From Bryobacterales bacterium (GTDB taxonomy: Bacteria; Acidobacteriota; Terriglobia; Bryobacterales; Bryobacteraceae): DNA of 64,000 nt. The notes below the pieces were generated by a model, which ran no database searches, had not been told where the DNA came from, and saw nothing but the letters and a program-made list of their open reading frames with translations. Positions 19,374 through 28,947 of this stretch are shown piece after piece; the stretch's first letter is position 1; each line of letters starts with the position of its first letter. Both the position numbers and the translations under genes were made by a program. Where the stretch lies: contig JADZGD010000011.1 in the NCBI GenBank assembly GCA_020854055.1, forward strand, positions 81,752 to 145,751. Reading direction: 5' to 3'.

Positions 19374-20657
19374 CTACTGGAAAAGCCGCCGCTCCCGGCG
19401 AAGGTACGCCGGGGTATCGAAATCGTCCTGAGCAGGCTCCCCGCTGTGTGCCGCCGACGCCGCGGGCGCCGGTTCGGGCGCGGGCGGCGGCGCCTCGGCC
19501 GCAGGCGGTTCGGCTGCCGCCGGCTCATAGAAGTAGCCGCTCGCAACCTCCTCGTAGACGGTCTCGGGAGCCTGGGGAATGGCCGGTGGCGGCGGCGTGG
19601 CCGGCACCGGCTCCAGTTGGTCAGCCGAGGTGGTGATCGGACGGCGCTCCAGTTGGGTCAGGTTCTCCCGCTCGAAACCGGTGGCGATCACCGTGATCTT
19701 CACCTCATCACCCATCGATTCGTTTAGCACGACACCGAAATTGATCTGCACATCGTCATTTGCGGTCGCTTGACGGATGAGACTGCAGGCTTCGTTCACT
19801 TCGTGAATCCCCAGCCTGCTCGATCCGGTGATATTGATCAGTACCCCGCGGGCGCCCCTCACACCGCCTTCCTCGAGCAGCGCACAACTGATCGCCTGTT
19901 CGGCCGCCTGAACCGCAGCCTTCTCTCCCTTGGCGGTTGCGGTTCCCATCATCGCGTAACCCATGCCCAGCATGATCGCCCGGATGTCGGAGAAGTCGCG
20001 GTTGATGACGCCGGGCGTGGTCATGATATCGCTGATGCCTTGCACCGCTTGCCGCAGAACGTCGTCGGCGGTGCGAAATGCGTCCAGGAAGCTGGTCCCC
20101 TTGGGAACCAGTTCGAGCAGCCGGTCGTTGGGTATCGAAATGACCGTATCCACCGTACCGCCCAACTCGGCCAAACCCTTCTCTGCCTGCTTCATGCGGC
20201 GGGAACCTTCGAAACTGAAAGGCTTGGTGACCACGGCCACCGTCAACGCATTGAGTCCCTTGGCCAGCGAGGCAACCACTGGCGCCGCCCCGGTACCGGT
20301 GCCGCCGCCCAGACCCGCCGTGACAAACACCATGTCGGCGCCCTCGAGAATCTCGATAATCCTCTCGGTATCCTCAAGCGCCGCCTGCCGCCCGATTTCA
20401 GGATCCGATCCGGCGCCGAGGCCGTTGGTGATCTTTCCGCCGATAGCCAGTTTATTGGGCACGCTCGAGGCGTTCAACGCCTGAACATCGGTGTTGAGAA
20501 TGTGGAATTCGACACCCGAGACCCCCTCATCCATCATCCGGGCAACGGCGTTTGCGCCCCCGCCGCCTACGCCGATCACCTTAATTCTGGTTCCGAGCAG
20601 GGAATCTTCCTGGATCTCGAACTTCAAATTATCCAGATTGGCATCAAGCTGCCCCAT
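19374..20657 (-). CDS. ftsZ: Cell division protein FtsZ
   Basis: 427 aa from ATG 20657, fixed by GGAGG 8 bases upstream; an upstream in-frame ATG at 20720 is rejected. The tubulin-like GTPase has [14 protein letters not shown] (25-38), NTDVQAL, and the GGGTGTG signature at 117-123, then [13 protein letters not shown] for the T7 loop region. A Pro/Ala/Glu-rich linker of about 80 residues leads to the conserved C-terminal peptide [14 protein letters not shown], which binds FtsA and other partners. It polymerises into the Z-ring. It is the last gene of the dcw cluster, 90 bases after ftsA. Confidence 0.98.
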   Translation of the reverse strand: MGQLDANLDNLKFEIQEDSLLGTRIKVIGVGGGGANAVARMMDEGVSGVEFHILNTDVQALNASSVPNKLAIGGKITNGLGAGSDPEIGRQAALEDTERIIEILEGADMVFVTAGLGGGTGTGAAPVVASLAKGLNALTVAVVTKPFSFEGSRRMKQAEKGLAELGGTVDTVISIPNDRLLELVPKGTSFLDAFRTADDVLRQAVQGISDIMTTPGVINRDFSDIRAIMLGMGYAMMGTATAKGEKAAVQAAEQAISCALLEEGGVRGARGVLINITGSSRLGIHEVNEACSLIRQATANDDVQINFGVVLNESMGDEVKITVIATGFERENLTQLERRPITTSADQLEPVPATPPPPAIPQAPETVYEEVASGYFYEPAAAEPPAAEAPPPAPEPAPAASAAHSGEPAQDDFDTPAYLRRERRLFQ

Positions 20658-20747
20658 AACGATACCTCCACCGGGCCGCCGCTCATGGCGCGCTTGCCGC
20701 CCGAACTCTCCAATATTCACGCCCCCGCAATCGTTGGAGCGAATCCC

Positions 20748-21944
20748 TCAGCGTAACACCAGCCCCATGAAGCCGGGGGCCTTCCGCTTCTGTTCCTTCA
20801 TTTTCAGACGCGCCGAGTACATTGCGATGCCGGCGGCGGTGGTCCAATTCGGATTGTCGACGTCGAGCGGCCACTCTTCAATGCCGATCGGCAGCGCGTT
20901 GCGCGCCTGGCAGTTCAACCCCCGCTCGGCCATATCGCACATTCCGGTGAGCAGCGCTCCACCGCCGGTCAGCACCACGCCCTCCAGCAGGGACTGCTCC
21001 ATACCCACTTTGGCCAACTCCAGTTTAACGTGCTGAAACAGTTGATCGGCGCGGGCTTCGAGCACATAATTCAGTTCCTTGCGGGTGGCTTCCCGCGAGG
21101 GCCGCCCGTCGGGCGAAGGAACCTCGATCAGGGTGGCATCGCAGGTGAGACCGAGCAGGGCGCAACCGAACTCTTCCTTCAGCATCTCGGCATCCGAGAA
21201 GGCGATCGAGAGGGCATGGGCCACGTCACGGCTGAAATGGTCGCCTCCAAGCGCCAGGCTGGAAGCGAGCAGCAGCGCGTCGCCATCATAAACCGCGATG
21301 TCGGTGGAATGCGCTCCGATGTCAACCACCGCCACGCCACGGTTGCGATCTTCTGGCAACACGGCGGCGTAGGCCGCGGCCATCGGCTCAAAAACCGTCT
21401 CCTCCACGGTCAGTTGCGCCTGGTTAGCTGCATTCACCAGGCACTGGTGGTCCTGCACCGAGACGGTCACCACATGGACATTGGCCTCCAACCGCGAACA
21501 CAGCGCCCCACGCGGATTGCGGTAACCGGCCCGGCCGTCGACGATGAAATCCTGCGGAAATACCTGTAGAATCATCCGGTCATCTTCAAGGCGCACCCGG
21601 GTGGCGCGCTCGACCGCATAGCCGAGATCGTCCGCTTCGATGTCGCGCGGACGGCCAAACTCGTACAGGCCACGGCTATTGGCGCCCGCCACCGCGCTGC
21701 CGCCCATTCCGATGACAACGCCCTCTACCGATACCTCCGCCACCCGTTCAGCCGCTTGAACCGCCTGTTGGATCGACGCGCTCAGCGCCCCCTGGTCGGT
21801 GATCCGGCCTCTGGTAAATCCCCTCGATGATGCCTCGCCGTGACCCGCGTAGCGCAATCGGCCGCCCTCAAGGATACAGATCGCACAACGCACCCGCGCA
21901 CTGCCGGCATCGACGCCGACGGCGATTTGCCTCTTACTGGACAC
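20748..21944 (-). CDS. ftsA: Cell division protein FtsA
   Basis: 398 aa from GTG 21944 (VSSKRQIAVGVD), set by GGAGG upstream; the frame overlaps the end of ftsQ by 11 bases. It is an actin-fold ATPase: AVGVDAGSARVR (phosphate 1), VVDIGAHSTDIAVY (phosphate 2) and GVVLTGGGALLTGM (adenosine motif). The C-terminus (KRKAPGFMGLVLR) is basic/amphipathic and fits the membrane-targeting helix. FtsA tethers FtsZ to the inner membrane and recruits later division proteins. Confidence 0.95.
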   Translation of the reverse strand: MSSKRQIAVGVDAGSARVRCAICILEGGRLRYAGHGEASSRGFTRGRITDQGALSASIQQAVQAAERVAEVSVEGVVIGMGGSAVAGANSRGLYEFGRPRDIEADDLGYAVERATRVRLEDDRMILQVFPQDFIVDGRAGYRNPRGALCSRLEANVHVVTVSVQDHQCLVNAANQAQLTVEETVFEPMAAAYAAVLPEDRNRGVAVVDIGAHSTDIAVYDGDALLLASSLALGGDHFSRDVAHALSIAFSDAEMLKEEFGCALLGLTCDATLIEVPSPDGRPSREATRKELNYVLEARADQLFQHVKLELAKVGMEQSLLEGVVLTGGGALLTGMCDMAERGLNCQARNALPIGIEEWPLDVDNPNWTTAAGIAMYSARLKMKEQKRKAPGFMGLVLR

Positions 21945-22764
21945 TGGAACTCCCTCCAACCGCAGTAATGCGATCCTCCAACCGGAGATCGAACGCCGTA
22001 GCATTCGGCAACCGGTCCCGAATCTTCGGATAATAATTAAGGAATCCGTTGAACCGCAGCGCATAGTGCTGGTTCCCCAGCTCCAGTACCATGGCGCGGC
22101 GGTCCATTTCCACGCTCACTTTCAGATTGTCCGGCTCTCCGGCGTCAATCTCCGATACCCGATCAACCAGCGGGCCAAATTCCTTTAACAATCGCTGAAC
22201 ACGATGGATCCGATCCCGGCGTGCCTCAATCCCGGCCCCAAGCGGCATCCCCACTACCACCGGCAGATGGAACCTGGCGCCGCTCGCCTGCAGCAGAACG
22301 CCGTCTCCGTCAATCATTGCAAACCGCGACGGCTGGCCTGCCGCGCCCGGAACCGCGACAAAGGCCACCGGAACACGCTCCACAATGTCGGCTCGCACGC
22401 TATTGGGCCAGACACGCATCACACGCGCTTCCCTGACCCACGGGATCACAAGCAGGTTACGTCTCCGCTCGGCAGCCGGAAAAAGGTAGAGACTTCGGCC
22501 AAAGTCCCCCTGGAACACCGCGTTAACCGCGTCCCTTGAAGTGTTCTTTATGCCGCGCACCTTCAGATTCGGGCTCTGCTCGCCATAGTCCGCCGGCCCG
22601 GCAACAATGAACCGCGAACTCTGGATAAGGTGCTGCTCCAAGCGTCCGAATCCGAGCAGCCCTAGCACCGCCAGCGCCGAAAAAGCAAGCAAATAGAAGG
22701 CCACGCGCATTCCCAACCGGAAATTGCGGCGGGCTTCAACGGCGGATTCGGTCCGGTGTGCCAT
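21934..22764 (-). CDS. ftsQ: Cell division protein FtsQ
   Basis: 276 aa from ATG 22764 (MAHRTESAV), one base after the murC stop; the longer frame into murC is rejected. A basic N-terminus precedes one membrane helix (about residues 20-42, VAFYLLAFSALAVLGLLGF). The periplasmic part has a POTRA domain (LKVRGIKNTSRDAV, PWVREARVMRVWPNSVRADIVER) and the FtsQ beta-domain to the end. FtsQ links the cytoplasmic ring to FtsL/B/W/I. Position between murC and ftsA is classical; the usual ddl gene between murC and ftsQ is missing. Confidence 0.92.
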   Translation of the reverse strand: MAHRTESAVEARRNFRLGMRVAFYLLAFSALAVLGLLGFGRLEQHLIQSSRFIVAGPADYGEQSPNLKVRGIKNTSRDAVNAVFQGDFGRSLYLFPAAERRRNLLVIPWVREARVMRVWPNSVRADIVERVPVAFVAVPGAAGQPSRFAMIDGDGVLLQASGARFHLPVVVGMPLGAGIEARRDRIHRVQRLLKEFGPLVDRVSEIDAGEPDNLKVSVEMDRRAMVLELGNQHYALRFNGFLNYYPKIRDRLPNATAFDLRLEDRITAVGGSSSVQ

Positions 22765-22765
22765 C

Positions 22766-24145
22766 CTACGGACTCCCTCGTAGCCATTGGAGCACACGGT
22801 CTCCCGCCTGCCAAACATTGCCGGCGCCCTGGGTGATGACCGCGTCGCCCGATTCGAGCAGCGGTACGACCGCAGCCACGGCGGCATCCATACTGCCGGC
22901 GTAATGCGCCCCGCGATGGCCGAAACTCCGCATCCGCTCCACCAGTTTGTCGGCGCTTACACCCTCAATCGGCTTCTCCGACGCGGCGTAAATGTCCAGC
23001 ACGTGAACGGTATCCGCCCCGCTGAACGACCGTGCGAACTCGTCCCAAAGGTGATAGGTGCGGGTATAGCGGTGGGGCTGAAAAATTGAGTGGATCCGCT
23101 GAAAATTGCACTGCCGGGCGGCAGCCAGCGTCGCACGGATCTCCGTCGGATGATGCCCGTAGTCGTCGATCACCGCCACGCCCTTTTCCCTGCCCCGGAT
23201 CTGAAAGCGGCGCTCCACGCCACTGAAGCTCCCGAGCGCCAGCCGCGCTCCCTCTACGTCTACCTCCAGTTCCCGTGCCACGGCCACCGCCGCAGTGGCA
23301 TCGAGAACATTGTGGAACCCGGCAAGCGGTAGATGAAAGATCCCCAGATCGCGCCCCCGGAAGCTGAGGCGGAAGTCGCTTGACAAATGTCCGCAGGTAA
23401 CTTCGGAGACTACGTAGTCGGCGGTGACGCTGGTGCCGTAGGTAATGACGCGCCGCCCGATACTGGCCAAAATCTGCTGTACATTCTCATCGTCGATGCA
23501 GACGATCGCCGCGCCGTAAAACGGGACTTTATTCACAAATTCGGTGAATGCGCGCCGGATCTCGGTGATGTCGTGATAGTGATCCAGGTGCTCTCGATCG
23601 ATATTGGTGACCACCGCCACAATCGGCGCCAGCTTTAGAAACGATCCGTCGCTCTCATCGGACTCGACCACCAGAAAATCACTCTTGCCGATGCGGGCGT
23701 TGCTACCACCCATAACACCGACACGCCCACCCACGACAACAGTGGGATCAAGCCCCGCCCCGCTCAGGATATGCGCCGCCATCGACGTGGTGGTCGTCTT
23801 GCCATGGCTGCCCGCGATGGCAATCCCGAATTTCAGCCGCATCAACTCGGCCAGCAACTCACCGCGGGGAATCACGGGTATTCCCAACCGCCGCGCCTCC
23901 TGCACTTCCGGATTCAGTTCATCCACGGCGGAGCTCACCACCAGCACCTTGGCATTTTGAACGTTAGCCGCCTGGTGCCCTTCGTGAATCGTCGCTCCCA
24001 GCGATTGAAGGCGCTCGGTGATCGGGCTGAGCCGCAGGTCCGAACCGCTGATTTCATACCCCAGCGTCAGCAGAACTTCGGCAATACCGCTCATGCCGAT
24101 GCCGCCGATGCCGGTGAAATGCAGGTGCTGGGGCTTAAAAAACAT
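22766..24145 (-). CDS. murC: UDP-N-acetylmuramate-L-alanine ligase
   Basis: 459 aa. It begins [18 protein letters not shown], the MurC nucleotide-sugar site, and has the ATP loop [32 protein letters not shown] and [14 protein letters not shown], all diagnostic of MurC. It adds L-alanine to UDP-MurNAc in the cytoplasm, using ATP. It starts 40 bases after murG. MurB, often next to it, is absent. Confidence 0.97.
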   Translation of the reverse strand: MFFKPQHLHFTGIGGIGMSGIAEVLLTLGYEISGSDLRLSPITERLQSLGATIHEGHQAANVQNAKVLVVSSAVDELNPEVQEARRLGIPVIPRGELLAELMRLKFGIAIAGSHGKTTTTSMAAHILSGAGLDPTVVVGGRVGVMGGSNARIGKSDFLVVESDESDGSFLKLAPIVAVVTNIDREHLDHYHDITEIRRAFTEFVNKVPFYGAAIVCIDDENVQQILASIGRRVITYGTSVTADYVVSEVTCGHLSSDFRLSFRGRDLGIFHLPLAGFHNVLDATAAVAVARELEVDVEGARLALGSFSGVERRFQIRGREKGVAVIDDYGHHPTEIRATLAAARQCNFQRIHSIFQPHRYTRTYHLWDEFARSFSGADTVHVLDIYAASEKPIEGVSADKLVERMRSFGHRGAHYAGSMDAAVAAVVPLLESGDAVITQGAGNVWQAGDRVLQWLRGSP

Positions 24146-24185
24146 TTTATGTCGTTATTGTTTCGGCTTTCTGGTCCGCTGTCAA

Positions 24186-25307
24186 TCAAAATGCGGGAGT
24201 TGCGCCCGCCTTGCTCCGAACCCGTTCCGATCCCGAAGCCAGTTCCTCCAGTATATCGGCCACCCTCCCGGCGGCTCCGGGCCGGGCCAGGCTCCGGGCG
24301 GCCCGCCCCATCGTCTCGAGCGTGGTCTCGCCGCCGGCCAGCGCCGAAACCTCCCGGAATAGCCTTTGGCCGTCCAGTTCCTGGTCCAGCACCAGACGGG
24401 CTGCGCCCGCGGCGGCCAGCGCCTCGGCATTGTGAAGCTGGTGCTGGTCGGTGGCAAACGGAAACGGCACTAGAATGGACGGCTTCCCGGCCGCCGCCAG
24501 TTCGCTGACGGCTCCCGCTCCGGAACGGCACACAACCAGGTCCGCGCGGCTGAACACGGCCGCCATGTCGTCAATAAATTCCACCACTTCGCCCTCCAGC
24601 CCGCAGGTGGCAAAGGCCTCCCTGGTAGCGGCAAACTCGGCCGCGCCGGTCTGGTGAATGATGCGAACCGCCCTGCCCGCGGCCCGAAACAGCGGCCAGC
24701 TCTCTCTGGCCGCCCGGTTAAGGGTTCTCGACCCGCGGCTGCCGCCGGTAATCAGTATGGTCAGCGCCGGTTCGCGCGGCTTCGCTTGAATGGCGAAGAA
24801 GTCAGCCCGCACCGGCAACCCGGTCACCTCGGTCCGGCCCGCCGGGAAATAGCGGCTCGTCTCGGAAAAGCTGACCAGCGCGCGCGCCACCGCCCGGGCA
24901 ATCCGGCGGTTGGTGAAACCGGGCACGGCATTGGGCTCCATCACCACCAGTGGCAGACGGCACAGCAGGGCCGCCAACACCACCGGGCCGGCCACAAACC
25001 CTCCCATGCTGAATACGGCCGCCGGGTGACGCCGCCGCGCCAACCGGACAATCGTGGCGATTCCCACCGGCAACTGGAGCAGTGTCCGCAGGCGGCGTCC
25101 CAGGCCCACGCCCTTCAATCCGCCAATCTCCACCCATTCGATGGCAAATCCGGCCTGGGGCACCAGCCGTGCCTCCATTCCCTCCCGTGTGCCGGCAAAG
25201 ATCGCTTCGTGGCCCCGCTGTCTTAATTCCCGTGCCACGGCCAGCGCCGGAATCACATGGCCTCCGGTGCCGCCTCCGGCAATCAGGAACGTATGGGACG
25301 CCATCAT
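24186..25307 (-). CDS. murG: UDP-GlcNAc:lipid I GlcNAc transferase MurG
   Basis: 373 aa GT28 enzyme. The N-terminal loop is IAGGGTGGHVIPALAVA; later come PNAVPGFTNR, ILITGGSRGSRTLN and the UDP-binding RSGAGAVSELAAAGKPSILVPFP. It transfers GlcNAc to lipid I to make lipid II on the inner face of the membrane. Two tandem ATGs (25307 and 25304) are possible; the first overlaps the ftsW stop by 4 bases (ATGA). Confidence 0.97.
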   Translation of the reverse strand: MMASHTFLIAGGGTGGHVIPALAVARELRQRGHEAIFAGTREGMEARLVPQAGFAIEWVEIGGLKGVGLGRRLRTLLQLPVGIATIVRLARRRHPAAVFSMGGFVAGPVVLAALLCRLPLVVMEPNAVPGFTNRRIARAVARALVSFSETSRYFPAGRTEVTGLPVRADFFAIQAKPREPALTILITGGSRGSRTLNRAARESWPLFRAAGRAVRIIHQTGAAEFAATREAFATCGLEGEVVEFIDDMAAVFSRADLVVCRSGAGAVSELAAAGKPSILVPFPFATDQHQLHNAEALAAAGAARLVLDQELDGQRLFREVSALAGGETTLETMGRAARSLARPGAAGRVADILEELASGSERVRSKAGATPAF

Positions 25308-26440
25308 GCGGTCCGGTCGCTGACGCTGAGCAGCAGCCCCATCGAGATCAGCGTGCTCAACAGCGAACTGCCGCCGTAGCTGATCATTGGCAGGGGGATT
25401 CCCTTGGTTGGCGCGATATCAAGCACCACGCTCATGTTGATCAATGCCTGAATCACCAGGCAGGAGGTAATTGCCAGCGCCAGATTGCGTCCGAAATCAT
25501 CGGCCGCGATCCAGTAGAGCCGGAATCCACGCCAGCAGATGAACATGAATCCGGCCAGCAGCAGGCCGCCACCCACCAGCCCCAATTCTTCACACGCCAC
25601 TGCGTAGATGAAGTCCGTGTGGGCTTCGGGCAGGAAGAACAGCTTCTGTTTACCGCGCATCAGCCCCAGCCCGGTCACTCCGCCCGAGCCCACCGCGATC
25701 TTCGACTGGCGCGCCTGGTAGCTGGGATCGCGGGAACTGTTGGAGCTTTCCGCATAGCGCTTGACCCGGTCCTTCAGCCCAACCATGTCCAGCAATTTGT
25801 ACTCCGGATCGACGTATCCAATGAGCCGCTGCAACCGGTACGGCTTGTGCACTGCTGCCGCGAACAGTAGCATCACGGTGATGATACCCGCGCCAATAAA
25901 ATACCTTCGTCGCAAGCCGGCCACATAGAACACCACAGCGGCTGTCGCCAACAGCACCACCGCGGTGCCGAGGTCGCCAACCACCACCGCGAATACCGGC
26001 AGGCCGAGAGCGAGCGCGGCCGTCAGCACCGTTCTCGTCCTGTTGAGCGTGTCCGCCCGCTGGGTGACGAAAAACGCCAGAAAGATCGCCAGCGCCGGTT
26101 TGGCGAACTCCGAAGGCTGTATGGAGAGGAAGCCCATACGTAGCCAGCGGTGGCTGTGCGTGTCGAGAATCAGCACCAGCAGCAGCAGCGCCATCACCGT
26201 GCCGATTGCGCCGAAGGCCCACTGGGGCATGTTCAGTTGGCGGTAGTCCTGGTTCTTGATCGTCATCAGCGCAACAAAACCCACCGCCGCCCAGCCCACC
26301 TGCCGGAAGAAAAAGAAGAAATTCGAGTCGTGCTTGAACTGCGCCACCACCGACGAAGCGCTGTAAAGAATGATCAGGCCCGCCCCCACCATGGCGACGA
26401 CACACCAAAACAGATACATATCGGTCCGGATCCGGGTCAT
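25304..26440 (-). CDS. ftsW: Septal peptidoglycan polymerase FtsW
   Basis: 378 aa from ATG 26440 (MTRIRTDMYLF), overlapping the murD stop by 4 bases. It is a SEDS protein with about ten membrane helices; visible family segments are LGTAVVLLATAAVVF, the Asp in VGDLG, GLGLMRGKQKLFFLPEAHTD, and the C-terminal GIPLPMISYGGSSLL. It polymerises glycan strands from lipid II at the septum together with FtsI. The length matches the family. Confidence 0.96.
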   Translation of the reverse strand: MTRIRTDMYLFWCVVAMVGAGLIILYSASSVVAQFKHDSNFFFFFRQVGWAAVGFVALMTIKNQDYRQLNMPQWAFGAIGTVMALLLLVLILDTHSHRWLRMGFLSIQPSEFAKPALAIFLAFFVTQRADTLNRTRTVLTAALALGLPVFAVVVGDLGTAVVLLATAAVVFYVAGLRRRYFIGAGIITVMLLFAAAVHKPYRLQRLIGYVDPEYKLLDMVGLKDRVKRYAESSNSSRDPSYQARQSKIAVGSGGVTGLGLMRGKQKLFFLPEAHTDFIYAVACEELGLVGGGLLLAGFMFICWRGFRLYWIAADDFGRNLALAITSCLVIQALINMSVVLDIAPTKGIPLPMISYGGSSLLSTLISMGLLLSVSDRTA

Positions 26441-27780
26441 TTCGCTTTCTCCTCCAGGGCGCGGACCATCTCCTTGTACACCCGTCCACGATGTTCGTAA
26501 CTGGCAAACTGATCGAAGCTGGCGCAAGCAGGCGCCAGCAGGATCACATCGCCCGCCCGGGCCCCGGCGTATGCCTCGCCAATGGCGCGGTCAATCGTTC
26601 CGGCTTCAATCAGCGGGAGCGCGCCAGCCAGTTGCCCCCGAATTTTGCCAGCCGCCGCCCCAATCAGCAGCGCGGCTTTCGCCCGCTTGGCCAGCGGCTC
26701 CCGCAGCACGGTGTAGTCGCTGTCTTTGTCCTTGCCGCCGAGAATGATCCAGATCGGCTGTTGGAAAGCGTCGATTGCCTTCAGTGTGGCATCGACGTTG
26801 GTTGCCTTCGAATCGTTGTAAAACGCAATTCCGCTGACCTCGCGGACGAACTCGAGGCGGTGCTCCACGCCCGGAAAACTGCGCACGGCGCCGGCGATAC
26901 CTTCCAGTGTGGCTCCGGCCAGAAAAGCCGCCAGCGACGCCGCCATCACGTTCTCCAGATTGTGACGCCCTCGCAGTGGAACCTCGCCTACCGGCATCAG
27001 CTTCGCCCCGCGCAGCCAGATGGCGCCATCGGCCACCCAGACCCCTTGCGGTTGAGGCTGGAGCTGACTAAACCAGCTCGCACAAGCCTCGGTATGGTCC
27101 GCAAAGGCGGCAGTGGCCGCATCGTCGGCGTTCAGAATGGCGAACCCGCCCGGCGTCTGGGTCTCGAACAGGCGCCGTTTGGCCCGGGCGTAGTTTTCGA
27201 AGTTGTGGTGCCGGTCCAAATGATCCGGCGTTACATTAATGCAGACGCCGATTGCCGCCCGGAAACTGGAAATCGTCTCCAGTTGGAAACTGGAAAGCTC
27301 CAGTACGTTCCACTGCCCGTAGCGGGAAGCGCCGGCCATGGCCGCCGGAGGGGTGCCGATGTTCCCGCCTACCTGGCAGGGGATTCCGCATCGTGTCAAC
27401 AGATGGCCCAGCAGCGCGGTCGTGGTGGTCTTGCCGTTGGACCCGGTGATACCCACAATGGGGCCCTTCAGGTAATAACCCGCCAGTTCCGCTTCGCCGA
27501 TCACAGGCACGCCCCGGGCGCGTGCCGCCTCGATCCGGGGCAGGTCCGCCGGTACTCCAGGGGAGAGCACAATGCCATCCACCTGTTCAAACGGGGCATC
27601 GGCCTGCACGTGAAACGGAGCGCCCAACTGTTCCAGCCGCGCGGCGGCCTCCGGCAACTGATCGAGCGGCCTCGTGTCGCAAGCGATGACCACAGCGCCA
27701 CGTTCGCCAAGCAGCGCCGCCGCCGCCAGCCCCGACCGGGCCAGGCCCACCACCAGAATCTTCGCTCCCCGAATCTTCAT
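26437..27780 (-). CDS. murD: UDP-MurNAc-L-alanine-D-glutamate ligase
   Basis: 447 aa. Visible are the N-terminal ILVVGLARSGLAAA, LSPGVPADL, ATP loop GITGSNGKTTTT, NVTPDHLDRH and FYNDSKATN, the MurD set. It adds D-glutamate to UDP-MurNAc-L-Ala. A 4-base overlap links it to ftsW; it follows mraY after 30 bases. Confidence 0.97.
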   Translation of the reverse strand: MKIRGAKILVVGLARSGLAAAALLGERGAVVIACDTRPLDQLPEAAARLEQLGAPFHVQADAPFEQVDGIVLSPGVPADLPRIEAARARGVPVIGEAELAGYYLKGPIVGITGSNGKTTTTALLGHLLTRCGIPCQVGGNIGTPPAAMAGASRYGQWNVLELSSFQLETISSFRAAIGVCINVTPDHLDRHHNFENYARAKRRLFETQTPGGFAILNADDAATAAFADHTEACASWFSQLQPQPQGVWVADGAIWLRGAKLMPVGEVPLRGRHNLENVMAASLAAFLAGATLEGIAGAVRSFPGVEHRLEFVREVSGIAFYNDSKATNVDATLKAIDAFQQPIWIILGGKDKDSDYTVLREPLAKRAKAALLIGAAAGKIRGQLAGALPLIEAGTIDRAIGEAYAGARAGDVILLAPACASFDQFASYEHRGRVYKEMVRALEEKAK

Positions 27781-27810
27781 TCCGTTCCAACCGGCCGCCG
27801 GCCAGCGGCC

Positions 27811-28944
27811 CTAACGCAACTTCAACGTGGTCAATGCAAACAGCGCCAGCACCAGACCCGCGATCCAGAACCGTGTAATGATCTTGGCCTCCTGCCACCC
27901 CAGCGCCTCGAAGTGATGATGCAGCGGAGCCATCTTGAACACGCGCTTGCCACGAAGCTTGAAGCTGCCCACCTGGATCATCACCGACAATGCCTCAATC
28001 ACGTAGACACCGCCGATGAAGGCCAGCAGAATCTCCTGCTTGATCAGCACCGCCACAGTCGCCAGCCCGCCGCCCAGCGCCAGCGAGCCCACGTCGCCCA
28101 TGAAGACTTGCGCCGGGTGGGCGTTATACCAGAGAAATCCGATCGACGCCCCGGTCATGCATCCGCAGAAGATGGTCAGTTCCGCGGCGCCGGGCAGGCG
28201 CGACAACTCCAGATACATGGAAAATGTCCTGTGACCGCTGACGTAGGTGAGAATCGTCATCGCCCCGGCCGCGATGATCATCAGGCCGATGGCCAGCCCG
28301 TCCAGCCCGTCGGTAAGGTTCACTGCATTGGAAATGCCCACCAGCACCACCGCGATGAAGAGGTAGAAGAACATGAACGCCAACGGGTACGTCAGCGGGC
28401 TGCGCAAAAACGAGTCGAGCAGCATGTCCGGCCGCCAGGTCTTCAAAAACGGCACGTTCATCGCCGTCGAATACGCTCCGCGGGCGTGAAGCAAGAGCAG
28501 GCAGAACCCGATCGCCAGCGCCGTCAGTGTCTGCAACAGCAGCTTCTTGCGCGCCGTCAACCCGAGATTGCGCTTGCCCCGTACCTTCGTGTAATCGTCA
28601 TAAAAACCGATCGCGCCGTTGCTAACCAGGCCAAACAGCGCCAGCCAGACATAGGTGTTCGACAGGTTCGCCCACAACAGCGTGGGCACCACGATCGAAA
28701 TTACAATCAGCAACCCGCCCATCGTCGGCGTGCCGGCCTTCTTCTGGTGCGACTTCGGGCCTTCCTCGCGGATATACTGCGAAATCTCGAATTGCTTGAG
28801 ACGCGCGATCATCCACGGGCCGAGTGCCACACAAAGAAACAGCGCCGTCAGACTGGCAAACGCCGTCCGGAACGTGATGTAGCTGAAAACCCGCGCCGGC
28901 GTGAAATGCGGGTAGAGCTGTTCGTACAGCAGCCAGTAGAGCAT
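27811..28944 (-). CDS. mraY: Phospho-MurNAc-pentapeptide translocase MraY
   Basis: 377 aa, with about ten membrane helices. Diagnostic pieces are EGPKSHQKKAGTPTMGG, FYDDYTK, NAVNLTDGLDGLA with the catalytic aspartates, and FMGDVGSLALGG, then HHHFEALGW near the end. It transfers phospho-MurNAc-pentapeptide to undecaprenyl phosphate, giving lipid I. It starts 3 bases after murF and is part of the same transcript. Confidence 0.98.
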   Translation of the reverse strand: MLYWLLYEQLYPHFTPARVFSYITFRTAFASLTALFLCVALGPWMIARLKQFEISQYIREEGPKSHQKKAGTPTMGGLLIVISIVVPTLLWANLSNTYVWLALFGLVSNGAIGFYDDYTKVRGKRNLGLTARKKLLLQTLTALAIGFCLLLLHARGAYSTAMNVPFLKTWRPDMLLDSFLRSPLTYPLAFMFFYLFIAVVLVGISNAVNLTDGLDGLAIGLMIIAAGAMTILTYVSGHRTFSMYLELSRLPGAAELTIFCGCMTGASIGFLWYNAHPAQVFMGDVGSLALGGGLATVAVLIKQEILLAFIGGVYVIEALSVMIQVGSFKLRGKRVFKMAPLHHHFEALGWQEAKIITRFWIAGLVLALFALTTLKLR

Positions 28945-28947
28945 CGC

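Noticed and set aside
20658..20720. Upstream ATG of ftsZ at 20720
   Set aside because: The extension has no FtsZ similarity, and ATG 20657 has GGAGG at ideal spacing.
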